Shown: positions 14,903-22,860 of the stretch, one piece after another
How the letters are laid out: every line of letters begins with the position of its first letter
Position numbering within the stretch: position 1 is the first letter of the stretch
Origin: an uncultured Clostridia bacterium
GTDB lineage: Bacteria; Bacillota; Clostridia; Christensenellales; Aristaeellaceae
Direction of reading: 5' to 3'
DNA: 26,520 nucleotides
NCBI GenBank assembly: GCA_934636425.1
Contig: CAKUAV010000022.1
Coordinates: 1-26,520 of the forward strand
Notes under the pieces: generated by a model
The model's database searches: none
What the model was told of the DNA's origin: nothing
The model's input: only the letters and a program-made list of their open reading frames with translations
Position numbers and translations under genes: made by a program

Positions 14903-16876
14903 ATGACTGTATCCGAACGCTTTCTCAATATGGGCGAGCCGCTGCTCGCCGGCCTTTACGAAAACACCGACCGCGGCCTGTTCTACAGAAAGGCGCTGGG
15001 GCTGAGGCGCTATTACGAGGCCATGCCCGCGCCCGTCTATCAGCCGGGGCGGCTCTATCCCTCCGGCGCGCGGCCTTCGTGCGGCACGGTCGACCCCAAC
15101 TACATGGGCGGCTACTGGTACGACATAAACAGGCTGCGCGAAAAGGACGCCGAACTGGCCGATCTGTTCGCGTCGTCCGAGTTTTTCCGCTATCATTCGT
15201 CCGTGCCGAAGGAGCACACCGTGGCAGGCGATATGTGGACGCACTCCATGCCCGACACGCAGCGCATACTCGCCGAGGGCTTCGATTCCTACGACGCGCG
15301 CATCGCGGCCATCGAGGACGGCGATCTCAGGGACGGCCTCAGGCATCTGCTGGCGGGGCTGCGCAGCTATCACGCCCGCTGCCTTGAGTATCTTCGCGCC
15401 GTTCACGCCGAGCCGCGCCTGATCGAGGCGCTCGAAACTGTGCCGTTTAAGCCCTGCCGCACGCTGTATCAGGCGATCGAGGGCTGGAATTTCGTGCTCT
15501 ATCTGGACAGCTGCGACAATCTGGGCTCGCTGGCGCAGGGGCTCATGCCCTACGACCGCGGCGAGGACGCGGAGCCGCTCATCCGCAATCTCTATGAGAA
15601 TCTCGACGAAAACGGCGGCTATTCCATGCAGCTGGGGCTTGCCGAAACGCGCCTGACCGAGGTGTGCCTGCGCGCCGCGCACGGCCTGCGCCGCCCGATG
15701 ATCGAGCTGTTCATCGACGAGAACACCTCCGATTCGGTCTGGCAGGAGGCGCTCGACTGCATACGCTCGGGCGGCGGCTCGCCCGCGCTCTACAACAAAA
15801 AGCTCTATCTGGAGGGCTTCAAAAGGCGCTTCCCGCTCATACGCGCGGAGGATCTCGAGAGAATGTGCGGCGGCGGCTGCACCGAGATGATGATCTCCGG
15901 CCTTTCCAACGTCGGCTCGCTGGACGCGGGCATCAATCTAGCGCTCATACTCGACCAGACCATGCCCGCGCTGCTCAAACACGCCGATACGTTCGGCGCG
16001 TTCTACGAGGGGTATCTTCACGCCGTTCACGATGCGGCCATCCGCGTCATGGAGGGCATCGCCCAATCTCAGCGCGACCGCATCGCGCTCTGCCCCGTGC
16101 CCATGCGCACGCTGCTCATAGGCGACTGCATCGACAGAGGTCTTGAGTACAACGCGGGCGGCGCGCGCTATCTGTGGAGCATTGTGAACTTTGCCGGCAT
16201 GATCAATGTCATCGATTCGCTGCTGGTCATACGCGACCGCTATTACGGCGATGAAAAGCGCGACGCAGCCGCCTTCCTCGCCGCGCTGAGCGACGAGAGC
16301 TTCCGGCGCGCGGTCAAAAATCACCCGCATCGCTTCGGCATCGGCGATCCCGACGCGGACGCGCTCTCGCACCGCTTCTCGCACGAGGTTTTCGGCTGTC
16401 TGAACGAGCGGACGACCGCGGTGGGCTGGGGATTTCTGCCCTCGGCGATACAGTTTCAGTCCTACGGCGGCGCGGGCGCTCATGTGGGCGCAACGCCCGA
16501 CGGCCGCCCGTCAGGCGCTCCGCTGTGCGATTCGCTGACCGCCATACTCGGCAAGGACACAGAAGGCCCCACAGCGCTGCTGAAAAGCGTCGCCGCGCTC
16601 GATTTGAGATCGGCGCTGGGCACGCCGGTGGTCAACTTCACCATACAGCCGCAGTTCAGCGACGCTGTGATCCGCGGCCTGATGACCGCCTACATGGCGA
16701 TGGGCGGCATGCAGATCCAGATCACCTGCGTCTCCCGCGAGACGCTTGAGGAGGCCTATCGCGATCCCGAATCACACCGCAATCTGGTCGTGCGCGTGGG
16801 CGGCTATTCCGAATACTTCTATCGTCTGAGCGACGATTTGAAGCTCAAGGTGCTCGAGCGGACGTTCCAGAACTGA
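14903..16876 (+). CDS. Glycyl radical enzyme (PFL-like), short form, substrate unknown
   Basis: 657 aa; GGAG about 9 nt before the ATG. The C-terminal glycyl radical motif is RVGGY (R631-Y635), with Gly634 the radical site, 23 residues from the end as in pyruvate formate-lyase. The thiyl-radical loop is MCGGGCTEM (321-329) with Cys326 and Glu328 in the C-x-E arrangement of dehydratase/lyase-type enzymes (GCVE), not the CC pair of true pyruvate formate-lyase. HTVAGDMWTHSMPDTQRI and IRSGGGSPALYN match conserved blocks of the superfamily in the right order. At 657 aa it is about 100-190 residues shorter than characterised members (about 760-850), mainly at the N-terminus. An iron-sulfur activase is required but none lies in this window. 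Linked to a divergent AraC regulator and GH89, so a sugar-derived substrate is an inference. Confidence 0.88.
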   Translation: MTVSERFLNMGEPLLAGLYENTDRGLFYRKALGLRRYYEAMPAPVYQPGRLYPSGARPSCGTVDPNYMGGYWYDINRLREKDAELADLFASSEFFRYHSSVPKEHTVAGDMWTHSMPDTQRILAEGFDSYDARIAAIEDGDLRDGLRHLLAGLRSYHARCLEYLRAVHAEPRLIEALETVPFKPCRTLYQAIEGWNFVLYLDSCDNLGSLAQGLMPYDRGEDAEPLIRNLYENLDENGGYSMQLGLAETRLTEVCLRAAHGLRRPMIELFIDENTSDSVWQEALDCIRSGGGSPALYNKKLYLEGFKRRFPLIRAEDLERMCGGGCTEMMISGLSNVGSLDAGINLALILDQTMPALLKHADTFGAFYEGYLHAVHDAAIRVMEGIAQSQRDRIALCPVPMRTLLIGDCIDRGLEYNAGGARYLWSIVNFAGMINVIDSLLVIRDRYYGDEKRDAAAFLAALSDESFRRAVKNHPHRFGIGDPDADALSHRFSHEVFGCLNERTTAVGWGFLPSAIQFQSYGGAGAHVGATPDGRPSGAPLCDSLTAILGKDTEGPTALLKSVAALDLRSALGTPVVNFTIQPQFSDAVIRGLMTAYMAMGGMQIQITCVSRETLEEAYRDPESHRNLVVRVGGYSEYFYRLSDDLKLKVLERTFQN

Positions 16877-16893
16877 CCGCACACAAAGCGCTT

Positions 16894-16930
16894 CAGCGCG
16901 GCCCTCCGCAAAGAGCCGCGCTGTTTTTTT
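16894..16930 (+). terminator. Rho-independent terminator of the glycyl radical enzyme gene
   Basis: CAGCGCGGC (16894-16902) pairs perfectly with GCCGCGCTG (16915-16923), immediately followed by seven T. Located 18 bp after the stop codon. Confidence 0.93.
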
Positions 16931-16965
16931 CATACTCGTCACAGAAAATATGAGGAAGCGCAATT

Positions 16966-17890
16966 TCATGATCTTCGCCCCGCATTCTCTGCCCGGCCGG
17001 CTTCCATCCGCCCGCGAGAATGCCTTTCGCACTTGGGCGGCGGAACACGCGCCGCATCGGCAACGGAGCGGAACACGCGCTCCATCAGCGCTGAAAGCTG
17101 CGGCAATGCGCGGCTAATGGGACGACCTCCCCGCGCCGCCGCTGACTGCCAAAAAAACGGCTTGCCGGCACTGCGCAATATTTATGGCGCTGCCTCCTGT
17201 CACGCCGCATTTTTTGACAGGAAGTCATGATCTTCGCCCCGCATTCTCTGCCCGGCCGGCTTCCTTCCGCCCGCGAGAATGCCTTTCGCGTTTCGGCGGC
17301 GGGCGCGCGCTGCATCGCAACGGAGCGGAACACGCGCTCCATCAGCGCTGAAAGCTGCGGCAATGCGCGGCTAAGGGGACGACCTCCCCGCGCCGCCGCT
17401 GACTGCCAAAAAAAAACGGCTCGCCGGCACTGTGCAATGTTTATGGCGCTGTCTCAAGCCTTCCGTCAGAAAGCGCTGCCTCCTGTCACGCCGCATTTTT
17501 TGACAGGCCGTCACGGCTTCGCCACGCGCCGCATCGCATTCTCCTCCCAGCCGACTTCCATCCGCCCGCGCAGGAGGCGTTCTCGCGCTTGGGCGGCGGG
17601 CGCGCGCCGCATCGGCAACGGAGCGGAACACGCGCTCCATCAGCGCTGAAAGCTGCGGCGATGCGCGGCTAAGGGGACGACCTCCCCGCGCCGCCGCTGA
17701 CTGCCAAAAAAAAACGGCTCGCCGGCACTGCGCAATGTTTATAGCGCTGCCTCAAGCCTTCCGTCAGAAAGCGCTGCCTCCTGTCACGCCGCATTTTTTG
17801 ACAGGCCGTCATGATCTTCGCCCCGCATTCTCTGCCCGGCCGGCTTCCATCCGCCCGCGAGAATGCCTTTCGCGTTTCGGCGGCGAGCGC
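16966..17890 (+). repeat. Four tandem copies of a 259-298-bp structured non-coding repeat
   Basis: Units begin at 16966, 17225, 17511 and 17809; the last is truncated after about 80 bp. Shared blocks: ATGATCTTCGCCCCGCATTC, GGAGCGGAACACGCGCTCC, ATCAGCGCTGAAAGCTGCGG, GGACGACCTCCCCGCGCC, a poly-A run of 7-9 in GACTGCC-An-CGGC, and CCTGTCACGCCGCATTTTT followed by TGACAGG. Units 2 and 3 carry a 27-bp insert (TCAAGCCTTCCGTCAGAAAG region) and unit 3 a diverged start. Each unit contains several short inverted repeats: CATTCTC/GAGAATG, GGAGCG/CGCTCC, GGGGA/TCCCC and CCTGTCA/TGACAGG. Reading frames shift from unit to unit, so it is non-coding. It fills most of the gene-free stretch 16931-18001. Confidence 0.88.
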
Positions 17891-18001
17891 GCGGCCAAGG
17901 GGCGCCTTTTCATGAAGAGGTCGTACGAGACGTTGTCCTTCAATTTTTTTCGCAAAGAGCCGGTATTTTTGAGACGCGCGCTGTATTTGCGCTTCAATGT
18001 G

Positions 18002-18010
18002 TGCTATAAT
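18002..18010 (+). promoter_or_regulatory. Extended -10 promoter for the SGNH hydrolase gene
   Basis: TGCTATAAT, identical to the trkA extended -10. No good -35. Expected start about 18017, leader about 33 nt to the ATG at 18050. A copy of the dispersed T-rich repeat core ends some 30 bp upstream (17970). Confidence 0.6.
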
Positions 18011-18049
18011 GGCACTCGAACGGAAATTTATGTGAAAGCTGGGATAGAC

Positions 18050-18709
18050 ATGGAGCTCAAGGGCTGCAAGATCAACCTTCTGGGGGACAGCATCACCTGC
18101 GGCGTGGGCACGAGCGCGCCTGAAAAGCGCTTCGGAGACCTGATCGCCGCGCAGTACGGCGCGATCGTCCGCAATTACGGCATCAGCGGCACGCGCATCG
18201 CCCGCCAGCGCATTCCCACCGCCGGCAATCCCGAATTCGACCGGCATTTCGTCAGCCGCGTGCCCGATATGGACGCGGACGCGGATGTGATCGTGGTCTT
18301 CGGCGGCACGAACGACTTCGGTCACGGCGACGCGCCCATAGGCAATATGTCCGACCGCGAGGACACGACGTTCTGCGGCGGGCTGCACGCGCTCTACACC
18401 GCGCTGATCGAAAAGTACCCCGACGCGCGCATTGTGATTCTCACGCCCACCCACCGCCTGAACGAGGACAATCCCCGCGGCGACGGCAACAAGCCCCAGG
18501 ACGTGGGTCGTCTGATCGACTATGTGAATTTCATCCGCGAGGCGGCCGAGTTCTATTCGCTGCCCGTGCTCGATCTGTTCGCCGTCTCCGGCATACAGCC
18601 GCGCGTCAGTGTGCTTCAGCAGCGCTATATGCCCGACGGCCTGCACCCGAACGACGCCGGGCACGCCCGTCTGGCCGCCATACTCGCCTCGTTCCTCAAG
18701 GCGCTCTGA
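18050..18709 (+). CDS. SGNH/GDSL-family hydrolase
   Basis: 219 aa from the ATG at 18050; the ribosome site is weak (GGGA) and a GTG at 18032 is an alternative start. The open frame extends to 17735 but that part is repeat and promoter sequence. All four SGNH blocks are present: GDSIT (12-16, Ser14 nucleophile), Gly44 in NYGISG, GGTND (85-89, Asn88) and DGLHPNDAGH (196-205, Asp196 and His199). No signal peptide, so a cytoplasmic esterase or deacylase, for instance removing acetyl groups from sugars; the substrate is not identifiable. It stands as a single gene between two hairpin terminators. Confidence 0.92.
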   Translation: MELKGCKINLLGDSITCGVGTSAPEKRFGDLIAAQYGAIVRNYGISGTRIARQRIPTAGNPEFDRHFVSRVPDMDADADVIVVFGGTNDFGHGDAPIGNMSDREDTTFCGGLHALYTALIEKYPDARIVILTPTHRLNEDNPRGDGNKPQDVGRLIDYVNFIREAAEFYSLPVLDLFAVSGIQPRVSVLQQRYMPDGLHPNDAGHARLAAILASFLKAL

Positions 18710-18728
18710 CCGGCGCGCTTCTATAAAG

Positions 18729-18772
18729 CGGCAGCCTCTTCCCCCATCCGAGAAGAGGCCGCCGTTCTTTTT
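18729..18772 (+). terminator. Bidirectional terminator between the SGNH hydrolase and metal regulator genes
   Basis: GCCTCTTC (18734-18741) pairs with GAAGAGGC (18752-18759), extended by GGC/GCC beyond one mismatch, followed by GTTCTTTTTG on the plus strand. The two genes converge here, and it sits directly after the minus-strand regulator stop. Confidence 0.85.
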
Positions 18773-18775
18773 GTC

Positions 18776-19153
18776 TCACTGCCGGGCTCTGTTTTTCTCC
18801 ATATGGCGCTTCAGCGCGGCGAAGGATTCGTCGCTGATGTCATGCTCCAGCTTGCACGCGTCCTGACGCGCCGTCTCGGGGCTCACGCCCAGCTGAACGA
18901 GCACATCGGTGAGCACCTTGTGGCGCTCGTAAATGTGCGTGGCAATATCCATGCCCTTGTCGGTCAGCGTGATAAAGCCGTCCCTGTCCATTGTGATATA
19001 GCCGTTTTCGCGCAGCCGCTTTGTGGCGTAGCTGACGCTGGGCTTGGTCACGCCCAGCTCCATGGCAATGTCTATGGAGCGAATATAGCCATGCACTTCC
19101 TTCATGATGAGCATGGCCTCGAGATAATCTTCGGAAGATTTGAGGATCTTCAT
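18776..19153 (-). CDS. DtxR/MntR-family metal-dependent transcriptional regulator
   Basis: 125 aa; ATG preceded by AGAAGG. The N-terminal winged helix reads SEDYLEAML, SIDIAMELGVTKPSVSYATKRL (recognition helix) and GFITLTDKG. Dimerisation/metal residues can be placed by comparison with MntR and DtxR: D9, E12, H78, C100, E103, H104. The cysteine in DACKLEH corresponds to Cys102 of the iron sensor DtxR rather than Glu99 of B. subtilis MntR, while D9 is MntR-like, so Mn versus Fe specificity is not decided. There is no FeoA/SH3 domain, giving the short MntR-like length. No metal transporter is adjacent; its targets lie elsewhere. A TATAAT -10 lies at 19186-19181. Confidence 0.93.
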   Translation of the reverse strand: MKILKSSEDYLEAMLIMKEVHGYIRSIDIAMELGVTKPSVSYATKRLRENGYITMDRDGFITLTDKGMDIATHIYERHKVLTDVLVQLGVSPETARQDACKLEHDISDESFAALKRHMEKNRARQ

Positions 19154-19180
19154 GAGAATCGCCTTCTTTCTGGGGAAACG

Positions 19181-19186
19181 ATTATA
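19181..19186 (-). promoter_or_regulatory. -10 element of the metal regulator gene
   Basis: Minus-strand TATAAT with a weak -35 (GCGCTT at 17 bp). The overlapping ATATGC...GGTATAT sequence is loosely palindromic and could be an autoregulatory operator, but the match to known MntR boxes is poor. Confidence 0.4.
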
Positions 19187-19685
19187 TACCTCAGCATATC
19201 ACAAAGCGCGAAAAATTGCAAGTTGTACGCGCTCAATTATTTTGCAGCGTGAACGCGCTCTGACAGTGTCTGCCCGAGATCAAGTCAAAACAGCCAGCCA
19301 AACAGCGATGCATCTGATATGGACAGCAGAAAGGAGGAAGAGTTTTTCGCATAGCGCGCAGCGATCCCCCTCCAGCGTTTTAAACTCAAAAACGGCGTTT
19401 GACCACAATTCATTGCCGGCAGGCAATGGCTGATGCCTGTGTTTTAGCGGGAATTTGACGTCAGCGCATTCATTGGACGGTTAGAGAAATGGGACTGCCG
19501 CAGGCCTTAACGCTCTGCGGCAGCCCCTGTTTGGGAAGAAAGCATGAAATCCTTTCGGCATTGGGTCTGGTCGCTGAATCGATGGCATTGGGATTGAGAG
19601 CCGCCGCGCGCCCGATGCGGCTTCTCACCGGTGAACAGCTTCCCGCGCCATGATCGCGCACCGGGACGTATGACTTCGGCGGCAG
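19187..19685. other. Gene-free spacer with two hairpins
   Basis: About 500 bp without a supported gene. It holds CATTGCC/GGCAATG with a 4-nt loop (19411-19428) and a long stem GGGACTGCCGCAG / CTGCGGCAGCCC (19491-19503 with 19515-19526, one mismatch). Neither is followed by a good T tract in either direction, though the second lies downstream of the metallophosphoesterase gene and could end its transcript. Short frames here have no ribosome site with recognisable product. Confidence 0.55.
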
Positions 19686-20498
19686 TCACAACCCCGCTTC
19701 AGGCTGTCGATCGCCCTGTTCGAGCGTCAGCACGACGACCTCCGGCCGGTTGTTCACGCGGAACGGGAACACGCTGTTGCCCAGTCCGCGGCTGACCAGC
19801 ATGGTTATGTCGCCCGCATCGTAAAGCCCCGCCGTATAGCGCGGCAGCTTGCCCTGCCCAGGCGCGTACAGCCCGCCGATAAAGGGCAGGCGAATCTGTC
19901 CGCCGTGCGCATGGCCGCAGATCGCCAGATCAAAGCCCGCCGCCGCATAGGACGCGACAAACTCCGGTCTGTGCGCAAGCAGTATGTGATAGCCGGCCGC
20001 CTCGGGCGCGAGCGACGCGACATAGCCCGCGTAGTTCTCCAGCCCGATAAAGCCCGCGTCCTGCGCGCCGGTCAGCGTCACGCCGTTTTCAAGCGTCACG
20101 GTTCTGCCGCTCAGGTTGATCACGCCGGTTTTTTCCAGCTCGGGCAGGAAATCTTCATAGCTCCGGCTGAGCTTTTCGTGATTGCCGGTCACGAAATACG
20201 TCGGCGCAATGGCCGCGCAGCCCCGCGCCAGCTCCAGCGCCGGCGCGTCGTCGCCCTTTGTATCATCAATCAGATCGCCGGTTATGACGATTGCGTCGGG
20301 CGACTGCGCGCGCACCATGTCCATGAGCCGCGCCTGCGCCTCTCCAAAGCGCGCGTTGTGCAGATCGCTCAGCTGAACGATTGTCATGGGCTTTTCCAGA
20401 TCGGCCTTCAGCGCATACCGGCTCAGCTGAAGCCAGTTGTTCTGCGCGTACAGATAGACGGCGATCAGCGCCAGCGCCGCAAGCAATCCTGAAAACAT
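19686..20498 (-). CDS. Membrane-anchored metallophosphoesterase (YkuE-like)
   Basis: 270 aa from the ATG at 20498, which has GGGGGAGGG upstream; an earlier ATG at 20522 overlaps the ispG stop (ATGA) but has no ribosome site, so 278 aa is the alternative. Residues 2-19 form one membrane segment, placing the catalytic domain outside or at the membrane face. All calcineurin-like metal ligands are visible: D45-L-H47, GD75 in ITGDLIDD, GNHE (105-108), H176 in AHRPEF and GHAHGG (195-200). Such enzymes cleave phosphomonoesters or diesters, including lipid pyrophosphates in the YkuE/LpxH-related group. Last gene of the rseP-ispG-mpe unit, so a role in isoprenoid or envelope phospholipid turnover is plausible but unproven. 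Confidence 0.92.
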   Translation of the reverse strand: MFSGLLAALALIAVYLYAQNNWLQLSRYALKADLEKPMTIVQLSDLHNARFGEAQARLMDMVRAQSPDAIVITGDLIDDTKGDDAPALELARGCAAIAPTYFVTGNHEKLSRSYEDFLPELEKTGVINLSGRTVTLENGVTLTGAQDAGFIGLENYAGYVASLAPEAAGYHILLAHRPEFVASYAAAGFDLAICGHAHGGQIRLPFIGGLYAPGQGKLPRYTAGLYDAGDITMLVSRGLGNSVFPFRVNNRPEVVVLTLEQGDRQPEAGL

Positions 20499-20518
20499 GG
20501 CCGCCCTCCCCCGCGCGC

Positions 20519-21568
20519 TCATTCGGCGCACAGCCGGTTCACCTCTTTCATCAGCGCGCTGTAGAGCGCCTCCGCGTCGCCGTGTATGGTCACGGGCTGC
20601 TCGCCGCGCAGGAACAGTATGCCGCCGTTCCTGCCGCCGGCAATGCCCACGTCGGCCTCCTTCGCTTCGCCCGGGCCGTTGACCACGCAGCCCATCACGG
20701 CCACGCGCAGATTCTTTTTCACGGAGCGGGTCGCTTCCTGAACGCGCTTCGCGATGCCCTCCACGTCGATGCCTGTGCGGCCGCACGTCGGGCAGGAGAT
20801 CACGTCCACGCCGCCGCGCAGTCCGAGCGCGCGCAGTATGTCGAGCGCCGCCGCCGCTTCCGGCTCGGGATCGCCGGTCAGCGACACGCGTATGGTGTCG
20901 CCGACGCCGTCGGCCAGCAGCGCGCCGATGCCGATCGCCGACTTGACCGTGCCCATGCCGGGCGTTCCGGCCTCGGTCACGCCCAGATGAAGCGGATAAT
21001 CGCACTGACTGGCCGCAAGACGATAGGCCTCGATCGTGCGGCGCACGTCGCTCACCTTCATCGACAGCACCATGTCGTAAAAGCCGCATCTTTCGAGCAT
21101 ACGCGCGTGAGTGAGCGCGCTCTCGACCAGCCCCTGCGCCGTCACGCCGCCGTATTTTTCCAGTATGCCCTTCTCGAGCGAGCCGGCGTTCACGCCGATG
21201 CGCACCGGAATGTGATGCGCCTTCAGGCAGTCGGCCAGCAGCCGCACGTTCCTTTCGCCGCCGATGTTGCCGGGATTGATGCGCAGCTTCGATATGCCGT
21301 TCTCGACCGATGCGATCGCCAGCCTGTAGTCAAAGTGAATGTCGGCCACCAGCGGCACGGGACTTTCGTCCACCAGCGCGCGCACATTGTCCGCGCACGA
21401 TTGGTCATACACCGAAACGCGCACGATGTCGCAGCCCGCCGCGGCCAGACGCTTTATCTGCGCCGATGTGGCCGCCAGATCGCGCGTATCGGTGTTGGTC
21501 ATAGACTGCACGGACACGGGCGCGCCGCCGCCGATCGCCACAGAGCCCGCCATAACCTGTCTCGTCAT
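20519..21568 (-). CDS. ispG: 4-hydroxy-3-methylbut-2-en-1-yl diphosphate synthase (MEP pathway)
   Basis: 349 aa from the ATG at 21568 with GGAGGG 7 nt upstream; it begins 14 nt after the rseP stop. IspG (GcpE) reductively converts MEcPP to HMBPP, using a [4Fe-4S] cluster. The N-terminal TIM barrel opens with VSVQSMTNTDTRD (18-30) and includes LRINPGNIG (95-103). The cluster ligands are C259 and C262 (SCPTCGRT), C294 and E301 (GCVVNGPGEA), the standard 3 Cys + 1 Glu set. Length is normal for the bacterial two-domain form. Confidence 0.97.
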   Translation of the reverse strand: MTRQVMAGSVAIGGGAPVSVQSMTNTDTRDLAATSAQIKRLAAAGCDIVRVSVYDQSCADNVRALVDESPVPLVADIHFDYRLAIASVENGISKLRINPGNIGGERNVRLLADCLKAHHIPVRIGVNAGSLEKGILEKYGGVTAQGLVESALTHARMLERCGFYDMVLSMKVSDVRRTIEAYRLAASQCDYPLHLGVTEAGTPGMGTVKSAIGIGALLADGVGDTIRVSLTGDPEPEAAAALDILRALGLRGGVDVISCPTCGRTGIDVEGIAKRVQEATRSVKKNLRVAVMGCVVNGPGEAKEADVGIAGGRNGGILFLRGEQPVTIHGDAEALYSALMKEVNRLCAE

Positions 21569-21582
21569 CTGTATGCCCTCCG

Positions 21583-22635
21583 TCAGCGCCTGATGAGCGT
21601 GGCGATGTCGTGCCACGTCAGTACGATAAAGAGTATGAAGAACGCGCCCAGGCCGATGAGATGCACCAGCCCCTCCTTGTCGCGCGGAATCGGGCCGCGG
21701 CCAAACAGCCTGCGGATCGCCTCGATGATCAGGAACACCAGCCGTCCGCCGTCCAGCGCGGGCAGCGGCAAAAGATTGATGATGCCCAGATTCATCGATA
21801 TGATCAGCACCAGATACAGCACGCGGTCAAAGCCCAGCCTGATCGCCTGGCTGGCCACGCTGACAATGCCCACCGTGCCGGTCACCTGATCGAGCCCCTC
21901 GCCCCTGAATATCATTTTCCGCAGCGAATCGAGCATCTCGCGCGTCAGATTGACCATCACCTGACCGGAATAGCGCACGCCGTCCCACACGGTCATGGGA
22001 ATGCGCTCCTGAGAGACGTATATGCCCATCTTGGGCGCGCCGGTCTCGTCGGCGTACAGACCCGTGTCGATCTCGACGGTCTCCTCGCCGCGCTGTACGG
22101 TCAGATGGAGCTGATCGCCCACCTCGAGCGCGCCCACGATCTGCGTCATGGCGGCGTAGCCTTCGGCGTCGCGCGTGATGGCCGTGCCGTTGACCGCGGT
22201 GATCACGTCGCCCGCCTGCAGCCCGGATTCAGCCGCGGGCGTGCCCTCTATGACCGAGCCGACCACCGGCGCGGTCTGATAAAGCCCATAGCCCATGAGC
22301 AGCCCCAGCGTCACGACAAACGCCAGCACGAAATTCATCGCGGGGCCGGCCAGTATTGTCAGAAAGCGCTTCCAGATCGCCTGATTGTTGAACGCGGCGG
22401 GATCGTCGTCGTCCGCGTCCTCGCCTGCGAAGCGCACATAGCCGCCCAGCAGTATCAGCCGCACGGAATAGGCGATGCCCTTTTTCTTCCATTGCAGCAG
22501 TTTTGGGCCGAAGCCCACAGAAAACTCCTCGATGCCCACGCGGCACAGCCGCCCCACGCAGTAATGCCCCAGCTCATGAATGATGATGATAAAGCTCAGC
22601 AGCAGTATCGCAAGCAATACAGTCACAACGGTCAC
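21583..22635 (-). CDS. rseP: Site-2 intramembrane zinc metalloprotease with PDZ domain
   Basis: 350 aa if the GTG at 22635 is used; a GTG three codons later (22626) has a better placed AAAGGTG and is an equal candidate. HELGH at 20-24 in the first membrane helix supplies zinc ligands and catalytic Glu; the third ligand is D295 in NLLPLPALDGGR. One PDZ domain spans about 120-205 (VVGSVIEGTPAAESGLQAGDVITAVNG). Four membrane segments in the S2P order. RseP/RasP cleaves anti-sigma factors and leftover signal peptides. Conserved between dxr and ispG in many Firmicutes, but here separated from dxr by 570 bp of repeat sequence. Confidence 0.95.
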   Translation of the reverse strand: MTVVTVLLAILLLSFIIIIHELGHYCVGRLCRVGIEEFSVGFGPKLLQWKKKGIAYSVRLILLGGYVRFAGEDADDDDPAAFNNQAIWKRFLTILAGPAMNFVLAFVVTLGLLMGYGLYQTAPVVGSVIEGTPAAESGLQAGDVITAVNGTAITRDAEGYAAMTQIVGALEVGDQLHLTVQRGEETVEIDTGLYADETGAPKMGIYVSQERIPMTVWDGVRYSGQVMVNLTREMLDSLRKMIFRGEGLDQVTGTVGIVSVASQAIRLGFDRVLYLVLIISMNLGIINLLPLPALDGGRLVFLIIEAIRRLFGRGPIPRDKEGLVHLIGLGAFFILFIVLTWHDIATLIRR

Positions 22636-22737
22636 CTTTTCAGCCCCCTTGTCCCTCGCGCGGAAGGACTCTTTTTTATATCATACAGTTTGGACGGCGC
22701 GCGCGGCGCTTTCGTTCACCGTTCGGCCGTCCTTCTT

Positions 22738-22743
22738 ATTATA
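22738..22743 (-). promoter_or_regulatory. Candidate -10 for the rseP-ispG-metallophosphoesterase unit
   Basis: Minus-strand TATAAT without TGn and without a good -35. It would give a leader of about 100 nt. Suggests that the downstream half of the isoprenoid cluster has its own start. Confidence 0.4.
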
Positions 22744-22860
22744 GCGCGGCTCTGCATCCGTTTGCCGCCCTTTTTTCGCTCTTTCCCGTGAACAATTTCA
22801 AAACGTTTTGCCGCTCCGCGCGATCGATATTCCGCATCCCGCCGTCTGCAGCGCCTTCGG

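Noticed and set aside
16966..17890. CRISPR array
   Set aside because: Units are 259-298 bp and conserved throughout; there are no short repeats with unique spacers and no cas genes.
17085..17997. Repeated small minus-strand frame MERVFRSVADAAR in the 280-bp repeats
   Set aside because: The frame shifts between units after the first dozen codons, so the conservation is of DNA or RNA and not of protein.
20522..21089. N-terminal 189-residue extension of the metallophosphoesterase frame
   Set aside because: It runs out of frame through ispG and is Arg/Gly-rich; the true start is within or after the ispG stop.
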